Assembly (NCBI GenBank): GCA_023159155.1
Contig: JAJNNX010000015.1
Span: 62,001 to 126,000, forward strand
Length of the DNA stretch: 64,000 nt
Origin: Ustulina deusta
Lineage: Eukaryota > Ascomycota > Sordariomycetes > Xylariales > Xylariaceae
Reading direction: 5' to 3'
Position numbers and translations under genes: made by a program. Of this stretch, positions 14,691 through 28,037 are shown one piece after another. The notes under the pieces were generated by a model. It had not been told where the DNA came from. It did no database searches and saw nothing but the letters and a program-made list of their open reading frames with translations. Within the stretch, counting starts at the first letter, position 1, and the number at the start of each line of letters is the position of its first letter.

Positions 14691-16676
14691 AGATCATGAC
14701 AGGTCATCCGTTGGTATTTTAACAGAAGTTGGAAATGTCCAGTGTAGAATGTAGGGATGTATACATCTAGAAGACTGTTTCGAACATCTATTTTCCTGTG
14801 AGATCATGCGCCACAATCCACCTCAACACTGTACGCTAGACTAGGCACACCACACTACCCCGTCGGGTGCTAACGGTAAGAAGTACACAGGTACCATCCA
14901 TACCTGGTGGAATGATTAAGAGGTATACCTAACAGTGAGTCCTGCTTATCTAGCTCACACTATATAGGTATAATGATCCATAAGTTCCTCCTCGTCTGCT
15001 CACTCATCGAGTGCCAACAAGCCTATATTGTTCGGGCTGTAGCTAACAATCCAGGAAATGTGCTTGTATTATGATCGCTCAGTCTCTCTAGCCCTGCCCA
15101 TGAACGGGGAATTTGCGCCGACAACAGTTGGCCCTTTTTTCTTCCTCTTTCAGTATAGGAGTAGGCCATAGCCCCAGACTGCATAAACTAGGTATGTAGT
15201 GTAGATTTCTCTAGTGAACAGGTCTAAATATCCACAGGTGAGAAGGGTCCGAGCCTTGACTAAAATGCATCCGAATGGATAGGGCTCTCGGGGTCTTCTG
15301 AGAACAAGACGTTGATTATTACCGGGCATATCGAATCTGCAGACGCCACCACAAAGATGCAGCAACGGTGTCGTGTAAACAATGAGCCACAGACGAAGCC
15401 CCTGCTATGTGCATATTGGCACGGCATATGAATCCGGCAGACCCTCTCCTAAACAGTTCCTTGCAATACAATACCTACTATGACGGCAGGAATTCAACAA
15501 AGAGCAATATTTGGCTCGCTGGAGCGGCTGGCCACACGCAATGAAGTGAAAACGACACAGGAGGCGGGAAGAAGCGTTCTGAGCGGGCGAGGTTAGCCCG
15601 AAAAGTTATACTGTACAAGCGGTTGTGTGGTTGTCCAAGCATGGAATCTCAACCCCTCGGCACAGTACAAATACCCGCTTCTCCCAGATGGTAGTAATTG
15701 TCACCCATCGTGGGTGCGGTGATGCACCGTGACAGCGATTTTGGTAGGCTTCGAGTGTAGTGCAAACTAGACTGACTAGCCGTCAACCATTCTGCACGGC
15801 CAACATCGAAGTCTTTGGAATACCTAGCTAGTTGCATCCTTGGAACTTAGTTTCCACGTATGCCCACTCCACGATCAGATCGATTGAATCACCTTTGCAG
15901 CCAGATGCGTTTTCCTCCTTCAATCAGGGTCTAACCTAACAGCTTGTCCTCCACATCATGAGACTTTGGCCACCAGCTTACTAGAGTAGGTGCCACAGCT
16001 GCGCCATTAAATTTTGGCATGATGACGATGCGTGCTGCCCTGGTTGACGTGCATGAGCAGGACTACGGTGATGAGAGGCGACGAGTTTTCTAGAAAACCA
16101 GTGTTTCCTACCTGCTGCAATACAACGACAGTAGTGCGAAACAAGTCGACTGGGTAGTATTTTTTATGGATTCATTCACCAGAACTTTAAAACGGATCTC
16201 CCCGGATGAAGTTAGAATTGCTAGATCATGTTCAAAGTGACATGAGTGATAGTCGATCTACCAGCCAATGGTGGGTGTGCTTTTCTCTTTCTCCCTCTCT
16301 CGTTCTCTCTCTGGATATAATAGGGGGAGAGGGGGGGGGTTTTGAATGCATATTTTTCAAGCCAATTTTCTTTCAATATACTGTATATAGATGGGTTGAG
16401 CACCTGTATTCCGCAATGGGTACATCTATCATCATTATTCTTATCACTTTCCAATTGTCATTCTAGCAGACTACGAGAGTTTATCTGTTAGTGGAGACAT
16501 TGATAAGCAGTATGTAATGCAGCTTCAGACGACTCTGTCCTGGGCGTTTCAGTGCAGTCTTCTGTCTCTTGGCCAATTTGTTTCAAAATGGCTAGATTGG
16601 GACCCCCTGCCTGACCATCCTGGCGTGGCCCACCCGCCCTGTAGCAGTCACCAAAAGAAGTACCTCTGGAAAAGGG

Positions 16677-16690
16677 AAAAAAAAAAAAAA
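16677..16690. repeat. Poly-A run (14 nt)
   Basis: A run of 14 A at the end of a GGAAAAGGG-rich segment. Could be a microsatellite or the fossil tail of a retroposed sequence; no target-site duplication was identified. Confidence 0.7.
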
Positions 16691-17687
16691 GAGATGACAG
16701 ATGAAAGATGAACAGCCTTTATGAAGAATACCTAGTTTCAAGAAATCGCAAGTAAATCACACTACAGGCCATATCATTTTCCTTTAAACGTTTTCCCGAT
16801 TTTTTAAACAACGCATAATTGTAATATGCTACACGGGGCACTGGCGCATGATTGTACTGTACGCTTTGGGGAGTTTCGGCCTTCGCTTTTAGACCGGTGA
16901 ATAGAAATTAACCGTAGCGTTGTTAGTCTTTCCAAATTGTAGGCGAATACACTAGGTACCCCTCATAGTGCTGCCTCGTATTGAACTAGGCTGGATACAG
17001 CCGTATCTCTCCGCTAGTACTGGAAAAGAAATGTCCCAAGCAACAAGCCAGTACCTATCTACTGTATGTACAGTGGGCATACTTATAGCATATCTACTCA
17101 GCACCTATCCTATGGCAGCAATAATAGGTACCCACCTGTCGTGCAAGGCACTCACCATGACAGCTGCGCAACACCGCACCGCGGGTATGTATGCACACCT
17201 AACTGGTATGTGCTTGCGGTTTCAAATCTACAACACCAACACTATTTCTTGTGGTTTGCTGGGTATCTGGGTCTACACTTCTAATTATACACTGCATGAT
17301 GGACTAATTACTCAACTATCTGTGCTGCACAACGTGTCAACACATGAACACATAAGCTAACGAGTTAGTGGCCGCATTCGAAGAAGCATGCAATATTGCG
17401 TAGCAGTAATCGACCACCTAGGCAACCCTGATACTCTAGTGTATGTAATGTACTGTAAAGTAGGTAGTATACGTGCATACAAGCGGGGACAGATGATTGT
17501 TGCAAGGACCGGGAAGATCAAACCTTTATTATCAGTCTTATCCCAGATGCTCATCTGACTCCGCTCTGTGAAACATTGCGTTAGGTAAGTAGTGTGCACA
17601 GTTTATTACACTACAAAGTACCTACTAGATAGATGATAGTGTAGTCCACGCACCTAGGTACTTATAGGCCCCAGATTATGAGATTCC

Positions 17688-17706
17688 GGGGGGGGGGGGG
17701 GGGGGG
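17688..17706. repeat. Poly-G run (19 nt)
   Basis: An uninterrupted run of 19 G, exceptional in this window. It is prone to replication and sequencing slippage, so its exact length is uncertain. Confidence 0.8.
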
Positions 17707-17744
17707 TGTCGCAATGTTGCCTGCCGAATTATGACATCGCCTTG

Positions 17745-17767
17745 TTTTTCTTTTTCTTTTTCTTTTT
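17745..17767. repeat. (TTTTTC)n microsatellite
   Basis: Three TTTTTC units plus a final TTTTT, about 40 nt downstream of the poly-G run. A simple repeat in non-coding DNA. Confidence 0.8.
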
Positions 17768-20700
17768 ACTTATTTTAGTTCCTCCAGTATCCAAAGCCAG
17801 CGTCCGTGAGGCCCAGGCAATACCTACTACAAATCCTTACAAGCCAAATTTGTTTTGGAAGGGCGGGATGTGATTCGCACACGGACAAGAGGGGAAGAGA
17901 AAGGAAGATGGGCGCAGTACCGATAGAACAAACGTAACCGTAGCGAGGAGCCTGGAGACCAATATCGTATCTTGATCACCAACACCAAAGAGAGAGTTTG
18001 CCTACACTATATGCTATTGGTTCCCGACTGTATACGAGAAGCGGGTGCTGACAATTCTCGAGAGATTCCATAACCGGAGCACCCTCATCCCCGCCATAGC
18101 AAATTGCCTCCGAGGGTAGGTGGTACGCGTAATACTATAAGAGTATGGCTATACTGAGTTGACCTTGATCTACCAACAAGTGTATGTAGCATGGCTAGAC
18201 CCAAAGCGTCGAAAGCTCCGCCCGAACGCCTCGCATCTTGATGTGACAGCGGCTCGCAATGCAACCGTAACGAACGTACACACCACCCTACGGCACGGGA
18301 TAACCATGGTTGTGTGCACGAGAGTACCGCAAGGTTTTCTGTGTACGCCATATCAGGTCCAATAGGTCCTCACTGAATCAGCAAGACCAAAAATTGACCT
18401 GTCATGTCTGTTGCGTCAGATCGGTCAGTTCATGCAGTGGACTGATTGAGGATCGCGAGATCTATCCAACGTGGCCGTATGCGCAACATCCAGAATCGCG
18501 GTTAATTTTCCCTCCAATGTGTGGACTTTATGGGTTGTCATCGTGGTCGGCGGATTTCGGAAAGGGTGTTCGCTCCCTCACCGCCCATCATGAAGTGCCA
18601 CTGCTCAAGCAGGTATAAGCAATACAAGACATGAGGGAGAGTTGATGGCCATGTCCCTTACATACACCTGAGTCTCGCTACAACACTCTGCGTAGGATGC
18701 AGGGGCACTAAATGTAGGCATCGACTGCCGAGAGTAACCTCTCCTCCACAAGATATGAGTTCGTCGGATTTGGCCCGGTCCGCAAAGAGTCGGTTGAAAC
18801 GCAACGCAGATGATGTTGCACCGTGATTGCAGATCAAGTTGTGCTAGCTTCCCCAGACTTTTCTTGCCGCCCCAGAGTCCGGATGAATGGTCAGTCACGA
18901 TGGCAATGGCAGGTTGTGGCCGTACACAGTCTCAACTGCATCACGGGTACGGGACGACGACACACTCAAACAAAAGAGACGGTTCAGACACGGCACGGCA
19001 AAACGCGGTTATCGGTCAGGTGCGCCTGGTTGCAGCATATACGTAGTTTTCTGAGGTTGCGTTGAGAGGGTTCTTCAACGGGAGAGAAACTCTTGGTTGG
19101 CTTCTGTCCCTATGCTGCTTTCCTGTCTGGGTACCCCACCTCCTAGCCTGTCCCATCCTAGGTTAATCTTCTTGACCCAGATCAGCTTACCGAAACTAGA
19201 AAGTGTGGGGAACGGCACATAACGGCTTGATGGGCCAATAACCGTCGCTGCGCAAACTACCTGACCAGGCGCACCGAATGCAGGCTCCATTCTCAAGTTG
19301 CCAACAAAAATCCTTCAGTTTGGAATTTAACCGACCCGAGCTGACTGGAACTACCAATACATTCTGCACTCATATGGCTTGTAACTTGGATGAACATAAA
19401 ATAATAGGAATAGTTACTTTTATTATTATTTTAACCAATCTTCTGCAGTAAAGTTATCACATTATTTTAGATCATTTTAAAATAAATTTAAACATCTGAT
19501 ACGGTTGGTGGATAAAGGCATTGAAGTAGAGAAGTCTCCTTTTCTTTTGAATTGGTTGTATTGGAAACTTCCCAGTAGAGTACCTACTATCCGCAAGATT
19601 AGCTTTAGTAGCATGATGGCCAGCGATGGTGGGACAATAAACGTCAGCACTATACTCCAGAGCTATCTATGTTTGCTCAGCTCAGCTCGTGATACCTCGA
19701 GTGCCTGCCGAGTGCTCAGCTACCGTGGCCAGTATGCAACCGAAGGGGAAGAGAGCCCTTCTCGGACTACATGTCAAGATGCACGCCCAACTATAATGTA
19801 TAAGACCCCTGCAGTGGACGGATGTCAATTCTGGATCGGCATCCCACGTTCGAGGCAGGGAGATATTTGTCCAGATTCTTCAAACATATGAATGCTGGGC
19901 AAACCCTCTGAGCTTTCTAGATTCGTGCTCAGCCTAGCCGAATTCATTTTTCTTGCTTTGGCCTGTTTTGCAAACCAGACAGCGCAAGCCAACCATTCAA
20001 GCTGCATATTCAATGCAGGATGTTAACCTGCAACACCATCATGCCCCCTGAATGACCCCCAAACGGCGAATCTCGATTGTTGCCACTCAATTTACACTGA
20101 TTGGTAGAATGCCAACAACCTGGTTATTGTAACGAGTTGCTTGCAAAGTGTCAACATTGATTGCAGATCAAGTTAGCGTGGTCTGGGAAAACGGAACAAT
20201 AGTTAGCTGAAGTGGTTTATTTATTTATTTTATTTCAGTTTTGTTAACGATAAACAATGGGATATACTAATATAGGTTGTCGAACCTTGCGATCGGTTCC
20301 GCGGCGATCGGGCCCAGAAGATGAGATTCATGTTTGTCTTGTGATCATTGGCTATCGAGACCAGCTTGGAATCCATCTGTGTGCCGAAATCATACGATGT
20401 CACGCTTCGTGGAATATACTATTAGTATAGTATGCGTCGTAAACGAGGACAGTGGTGTGCGTGACCTGCATTTAAAGAAAAAGAAAAAACCAGGGATCCC
20501 TGCTCCGAATCGTAGGGCTGGACTACGGCCGATACTAGCACCTACACGACGACGGATGGTGCTTCCACCAGCAACAGCCATCGAGACTAACCTGAGGCAA
20601 ACTCACCGTGAGAGCTGAAAGCTTGCGACTACCTACACCAGAGTGCTTGCCACACCGTTGCCACGACTGTGCAACCTCCTCTGGTGTCGTGAAACCCCAT

Positions 20701-23700
20701 CTCCGCATTTCGTTAGTTCCCGCCCATGCTTCCCGGCGATCATTCATTGGCCCGTTGTCCACTGCTCCGTTCTGCGCCGCTCAGACTCCCCGCACCATTC
20801 CTCCCGGTTCAAGTTATGGTTCACGATGTTTCCGGAGATGTATCATCTGAGCTTGCGATCAAGTCTCTCGCGGCCGGCACTTGACAAATTCAAACTCCGC
20901 GGCCTCTGGCAAAGGTTGAAATACAGACTTTGTAGTGCCTATTCGCAGCCTAGGACAAAGTCGGGTTGCGCCGTTTTCCCCGATACCCTTCCACTGCCAA
21001 GCAGACAGACACACAGACGGACAGCTTCGTGTACTAGAGACGGGAGTGCTAGTATAGATAGGTAGTAGTAGGTAGTCTATTTGCAATTCAATTCCCGCGC
21101 ATACCTAGTTGCACGCCAATTGCGATACAACTAGATAATTAGCCGTTTGCTGTTGCACCCAGGTCGTCCCCTCATTCCGTTGCGGTTCAACATGGGTGAT
21201 CTTGCTTCTAGTATACATTCGCAAGGATGCGTCAGTGCGGCCATGTCTTTCAACTATTTTCGATTTCCAGGATTGTTTATATATACACTACATACGCTAC
21301 AAGCATAGGGGTGTGCAGACCACATGCTTCATCTCTACGTGGCAGCGAATCTGCAAAAGAATGTAACCAAATTACCCTCTCAACCAACCTTAGCGATCTC
21401 TTCAAATCCACCACATTACAATATATTACTGACTACTATAGCGCACAGCGGAGTCTCGCATCTCATTTATGAGATAATGTACAGCAGGGTCGGTTAGCAC
21501 CTGGGAAGATCACCACTCACTCACGTCTTGGCTTTGGCCTAGAGCGCCAAGTTTTCAACAATTAGTACCTACAAATAGGTAGTACTCAATCTCACGACTT
21601 TGAAGCTAAGTACACTCACTACTTTACTATTACTGTATAGTACCAAGTACCATCAAAAGCTTAAGGGGAAATCCTTGAAATAAGTGGACGGCTTCGCTGT
21701 TCACTGCACGGTGTTTGGACCTGGCTTTCATTTCCCCGATCTTGCTAACCTAAATGCAAGGCCCCTCCCATACTACGCTGTTGTTTATTCTTATCCCGGC
21801 GCCAAAAGCCCAGAAGCCATCTGGAACCTTTCTCGGTAGGGCGTTGACGCGCGGAAGAAAAGCGGAACATGCAACATATCGCCCCCCCCCCATCTCAAAA
21901 CCTGTTAAGGGCTACTGTAGCCGACGAGTGGCAGGTGGCAGATGCCTGTTTCCTACAGTATTAGCTACTGTACAAGTATGTTGCATATTCTTCCCTTATG
22001 ATCTGACAAGGACCGCCAAATGTCGGGCGAGCGGAGCTGATGCATGAGCATGAAATCTTTGAGTTTGCCTCATCTACTTTCCTCATATCATCTAATCCGA
22101 TACCTCCGGACTTGCGACTCAAGGGGGAATACACACACTGCTAGCTTCCGCTCGCTGTGAAAACTCCTAAGCCCAAAAGAGGAATGCAAAGACACTTGCG
22201 ACTGGTCCGGCCGGCCAGCAACCCGGTTTGCACTAGGTAGGTACCTAGATCGAGGAGGCAAGAATTGAGATCTAGTCGCTCTGTATCGGAGTGCAACAGT
22301 TCCTGAAAATTCGTCGTATGCAATTAAGCAGCATCTGCCTCGTCTACGACTCTGGGCTATTTTGCCCATCATGTAGTGTAAGCATTCTGCATTCAGGCGC
22401 CCGGGCAGACAGTGTCTACCTACAACCTAGGATGAAAAGTGTCCCATTTCCTGGATGCCGGTAATAGCTGGCACCCGCGGCATGCAGGGTTGCCGGGTGC
22501 GGATCAGTACCACAGGGCCGGTTTACGATATTACTCCGTAGTCAGTTCAGAAACTTTGGCCAAACCGGTATTCGTCAATTCGGCTTTGCGCCCTGTCCTA
22601 GCCGCCAACTTGTGTCGCTGTTCTAAGACAGGGCCGTCACAATTCGTATTGTAGTGTCGACTGGTGCAGCCAAAGTGCAAGGGGCGAGTCGAAGAAAGAT
22701 CTGGACCTCGATGCGACGCAGATGGGCTACGAATGATCTGATATTTCATTCGAGGCAAATATGCAGGCTGCTGCTGTAGCTGTTCGGTTGTATGACTCGG
22801 CATGCCGAGCCAGTAGCATGCGCCAGGAGCGACTCCAATCCGGAAAATCGCGGTCAGGAAACCCAGCGCCCGCTGCCAACTTCTCGAGCAGTGGTGCTAT
22901 ATTGCCCGATTCAATCGACCAATCAATTTCCAGTTCTCTTCCGAATGGGCAAATTTGCCCTCGACTTTCCATACGATCCCCTCCACTCCAATCTACAGGC
23001 TCATGATATATTGCACGAGTTGAATGCAAATCAAGACCCAAACAGCCCTCAAAACAGGGAAAGAGAGGGAAACATCAACTGGTCACAGGCATACCTACCC
23101 AGGAGATAGATCAAGTGTCAAGCATACGCATACAATGTGGCAAGCGATGTACAGTCCTATTCTTACTGTACGGTGCACTGTACGATATCTTTTCCGTATA
23201 CGATAGGTGAATCTTCGAGATGTTAACAAATTACAGTACATAGCGTATGTAGGGTCCTGCACTTCGTGTCGTACACGTAGTGGGTTGTTCTCGCAGCTCG
23301 CTTACGTTGCCGTTATCTACAGCGTTGGCCGGGGTTGCGAAGGGACGTTGTTCAAAATCTCCGATGTAGTGTAGAACAGGGGTAAACTTTCGGACTGTTT
23401 TTTGTCTGCTCGGGCGTGGGATGTTCAAAGGCAATTGTTTTCCAGCCACAGCCGCATTGCGATTGATTGCCTAAACTCGCTCTTCGCCGCGGGGCTCAGG
23501 AACTTGCCGAAGGGATAACGTAAATCCCTAGTGGCGCCCTAGTGGAAGCTGCCGTCCTACACTAAGCTTGCTTTGGCGAGGCCGGAGGGACGCGGATAGT
23601 GAGGAGACAAGGATCATCCTACAGCAACATCAGGTTTGCAGGTCAGAGACAGGAGCGGCAGTCGTGGACAGTCAGTTAGCGTAGATTAATGAAGCTCATA

Positions 23701-26700
23701 TCCAAAAACACATAACATGTTAAATACTGTATTTATCACTCCATTAATTAGCCTTTGTTTGTGTAGTTCCACCTAGACGTAAACTTAGAGTTTGTAGATA
23801 GAAGTGGTGACATTTCCAATACGAAGCCGAAGCCCCATCATTCGATGCATGTACCGGTAGGGAGTGTAGATACTAGTAGCTAGTGAAAATCGCTGGCGGA
23901 GAGCTAATTATGACAATGCCAGCCGTCGGATATATAGTATATATAGTGAAGGCACTGGAGATATAATGACGTCGTTAAGTCCTAATACTAGGTTAGTGTA
24001 CTATAGGTAACCTTATACCGTAGCACTTTGATACGTTGCCTGAAGGGGTTCTTCTCAACATCATCTACTCTACACTATGATTAGGTTGTTTCGTCAGATT
24101 GCTTGCAGCCGGACCGTCAGTTAGCCCGTAACAAAGTAGTGGCGAAAGCTCCCTCAGCTTAGTGTAAGGCCTCACCTGCGGAACATCTGGTTATGCATTA
24201 TTATCACGTGCGACATGCATGGGAGTAATCTTACAAGCGCATCTCTGCGAAAGTTGATGAGTGAATTCGTAGGTAGTGTAGGCGTCTAGTGTATACGCTG
24301 TTGTTATCTCTTAGTGATCAGAACAAGCGACGCCTGCCCAGGTAGGAAGGCCAACCAGTGCAGTTCCACCAACTACAGTGCCTACATCATGTAGCAGATT
24401 GCCACCATCGATGGGGGCAGACCTTAGCATTGTGGAACTTGCAAGTATAACCTGATAATCGTCGGCTCTAGTGTGTTGTGGTTCTCCTGCTGCCCCTTAG
24501 CCGCCATGACCAATCAAGTTTGCGAGGAACCGCTGCCGGGGCTTTCTTAACGAGACCTTATAGGACAAAAAGTTCGATAACTTAAGCGAGCTCTGTAGTG
24601 GATTCAGCCATGAGATTTCTGACAGAAAAATCATCTAGTTTTTTTTCTCGAGGGGAGATTTTGTTCAAAAAACCTTGACAACTTACCGTCGGCTACCTTG
24701 AGCACATCGCGCCACAACCCGAGATCTGCGTTGTTATTTTTTAATAGTCGTGTTTCGGGACGGGAATGGTCAATCAGTTGATATTCAGTTACGCGCATTA
24801 AACCCGACGAGCTAATTCGTACTAGCGAAGCGAGGTTTTGTATTTCTTGCTTGCCAACTATTTTGCATGAGACCTAGTCCCGGCACCAGCGGCAGCAAAG
24901 GTCGCGATTTACGTGGAGCATCTCCTAGTGAAATAGATCTACGTAGGTCTCGAACCGAACTACCATAGCCCGCTCTCGTAATGCTTTGTACACAAGAGAA
25001 CAGTTCACCGGTGTGGGCTCCCCCATCCCCTGTCTCCCTGTCACCAACGTGTTTTTTTGGTGCCGGCTGCCCCTGGCAGGAAGCTAAATTAGTGTACATC
25101 CCTTGTCGGAAGGTACCTAACAAGGTATAAATCTGGTACTGTTGCATGTAGGTATTGAAGTTACCCGGCTAGGTTCATCCTTTACATTACATTCCGAAAA
25201 ACAACACCAGTATGATGATGACTGCTTGTGCTATTTTCGAGCAACTTGATGTTACGCGTAGCGCTTCGCGGCGTTGGTATCGTATCTCACGATTCCGAAT
25301 AATATGACAACGTCAGGCGACATCACCCTTTATAGGGGTTTTTTCCATGCGAGGCTCTTTTGCCCGCAAGTGGAGAGAGAGTACCCGATCTGTTACGCAT
25401 CGTGGGGACTACTAGCAGGGGCAAAACCGCTCGCAAGCCCCCCACAACACGACCCAGTAGTGGACACTAAGTATGTTGTACCTAGTGTAGATGCATATCA
25501 TGTCGTAGCCTGTACACACAAGGGCAGAAACATGGGTTCCAGATAGCCTCTTAGTCATCGGATCAGAGCTTGTCCGGACCAGTAGTGTGCCGCTGTAGTC
25601 TAGTCCAGTTCATCCAGATTCCCTTCCACCCATCTCAACCTACACGACAGAATTCATACGCAGGTCATGGTGCAGTGCAGAGTTCGAAGCTTTTCTCAAC
25701 TATCGAGCTTAGTTGCCGTGTTCTCGGCAAGAGTGAGAAGAGCTAACCACTGGGAACGCCAACATGCCGTGTGCTACACTTTTTTCGACGTTAGCTTCTT
25801 GTTGCCAAGGCTCATACCTGGAGCCATTTATTTGCTCCCAGGGGTTATCGTTTGCAATACGCTACAGCATGAAGCAATCTTGACTGGCCGGGACAACTAC
25901 AGACACACCAAACTCTACTTGAGGTAGTGGATGCCCACCAAAAAATCCGAATCAGGGCCGCCCATTACTACCTCCCATCGAATGTGATACCTCACGCAAG
26001 AAGAATCAGCAACATCGTTCACAATGCGGAACTTAAGGTGGCACTTGATCATGAGACGTTGTCGCGGTTCGGGAACGGTCCGTGTATGCCTTGTGATCTA
26101 TAATACTGGTACCATATCACACATTCGATTACGCACGCAAGAGCAATGTTCTAGATAGCGGTTGCCTATTTGGATTTCCCCATGGGGAGCTAGCGGAGTC
26201 GCTACCAAGTGTATCGACATGCCGACATCAGGTGTGACGGCGACACCTTTGATTTAGGCTAAATCCTAGCCGGCGCTCTCGGCCTAGCAGTTCCTGGAAA
26301 AGCTTGTAATCTCTCAATTGTTCTACTCCGTATTTCGAAGTATTATTACTCCCTATTCTAGTGCACTAGCTGCTGCGAAAGGGCTAACCCCAGGGCTCGT
26401 AGTGTAGTATAACGAACTAGTGTAGACTCGGGTCACTGGGGAGCCTAGTAGAGCTGAACTCTGATTCCCACGTGTATATGAGCTGACTGTGGTTAGTCTG
26501 TCCCGATGGACTGGCTATGTTTCGACATGTGACTGCCGGAGGCTGTAAGGCTAATGGTCGCCAATAGCCATTGGAAGATATTCCTAAGTATTGCAACGAT
26601 GACGAAGGTTGAGTGGAACAGCTCGGGAAGGGAAATTGGAGTAGTTACTGTGAATGCTGTCCAATGATATTTAGTTACTAAGATGCACAATGGCCCATAC

Positions 26701-28037
26701 TACATAACATCTTCAGTTTGACGGGCAGTTCCAGTTGTTGAATTTCACGAATTGGTGACTCAATGTAGGACCAGGATAAGAACCAGAAGTCCTAGCTAGA
26801 TAGAATTTGCAATGAATCCGAGCGAGGTATCATGAGTAATTGGAGCATATGGCTAAGAGCCGGTTTTGCAACAGGAACTGCAGATAGAGATAACGGAGAA
26901 GATGGATATGAGTGTGATTCGATTAATAACCGAGTCCGCCACCTTGAACGAGAAATATGATTGTCACTTAGAAGACGAATCCAATTACTTCAAGATCGTG
27001 AGATAGCGCGGTAGAGAAATTATAGTGACTGAATGTATCATGTACGAACAATGCTTTTTGACAGATTGCAAGATCATATCACATAGACCAGCGATTCACA
27101 CGCGGAACAAAAATTATATAATGTGTGTCTAGAACCCGCTCGCCAACGGGAACAACCGCATTCTATGGGTTTAGGAAATACCGTGCAAAATAATTTCCGA
27201 GGTGATGTCGCTTTCCGCAACCCATATATAGCCATGGATATGCACATTATATATATGTGTGTGAAATTAATCATACTATAAGGCTATTACTAATTTGACC
27301 TCAGCCAGGGAGAAAAATACCGCAAGTATTATCTCGGGGAATCAATCTCGCTTTATCATCATAATCCTCTGTTAATCCAGATCTTGTTGACTGGGTAAAA
27401 ACTCTTCTACATAGGGGTAGTGTGATCTAGTACCGGCTACCCTAGGACTTCATGAACGTTTTATTGGGCTTGTAGGGGTTAACAAATTAGCTAACTCGTT
27501 AGCTAATTAGTAATGCCCTCAATTAAGTTGTGTGGATTATCATGGAGTTGATTTGCACCTTGTCTGGGAGTTTTCTTCGCTTTGTCTTGCCTCGTTTATA
27601 ATCCTACACGTGTGTTTTATTCAATACGAGAATTGAGATTATACCAGACTCTGTTTTGGACCACTCTCTGAGACTAGCAGAGGTGAGCCCGGTGGACGGG
27701 GTGCGGCTATAGCCATGTGACAATATGCTATCGCGACACAACACTGGAGGTTATCAGGGCTAGTGGAAATCTTGATATCCGCCAGCTTTATTCAGGGCCT
27801 CTGGGTCTGAAATTCCTATCCTCGCACACCGGCGACCCTAGACCGTTGGATTTGTTGAACTTCCCTTCTCGGATGCCGGACTTCAGCTATTATATTGAAT
27901 CGATGCTGGAAAAAAGACTCTTAGGAGACATAAGGAAAACCTATTCCGCCCCTTCCATCTGTGCAGGTAAAACCTATCCAGCTATTCACCTACTGGTTAC
28001 TGAAGGCTTCCAAAAGGCCGCGCTTGAGCCGGAGACT

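Larger units (their letters stand above)
14691..28037. other. Gene desert
   Basis: About 13 kb without a gene I can support. It has short frames on all strands, AT-rich patches (about 19380-19500, 20215-20280, 27060-27300), mononucleotide runs and many TAGTGTAG-like words. I recognise no transposase, reverse transcriptase, integrase or host protein motif. This could be old, heavily mutated repeat DNA, but base-composition statistics would be needed to say so. Confidence 0.5.

Noticed and set aside
20643..21065. 140-codon plus-strand frame
   Set aside because: Arg/Ser/Pro-rich composition without domain pattern, overlapped by frames in other phases and on the other strand.
22727..23109. Overlapping 104-105 codon frames on both strands
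   Set aside because: Mirror-image open frames with no motif; no start context or introns support either.
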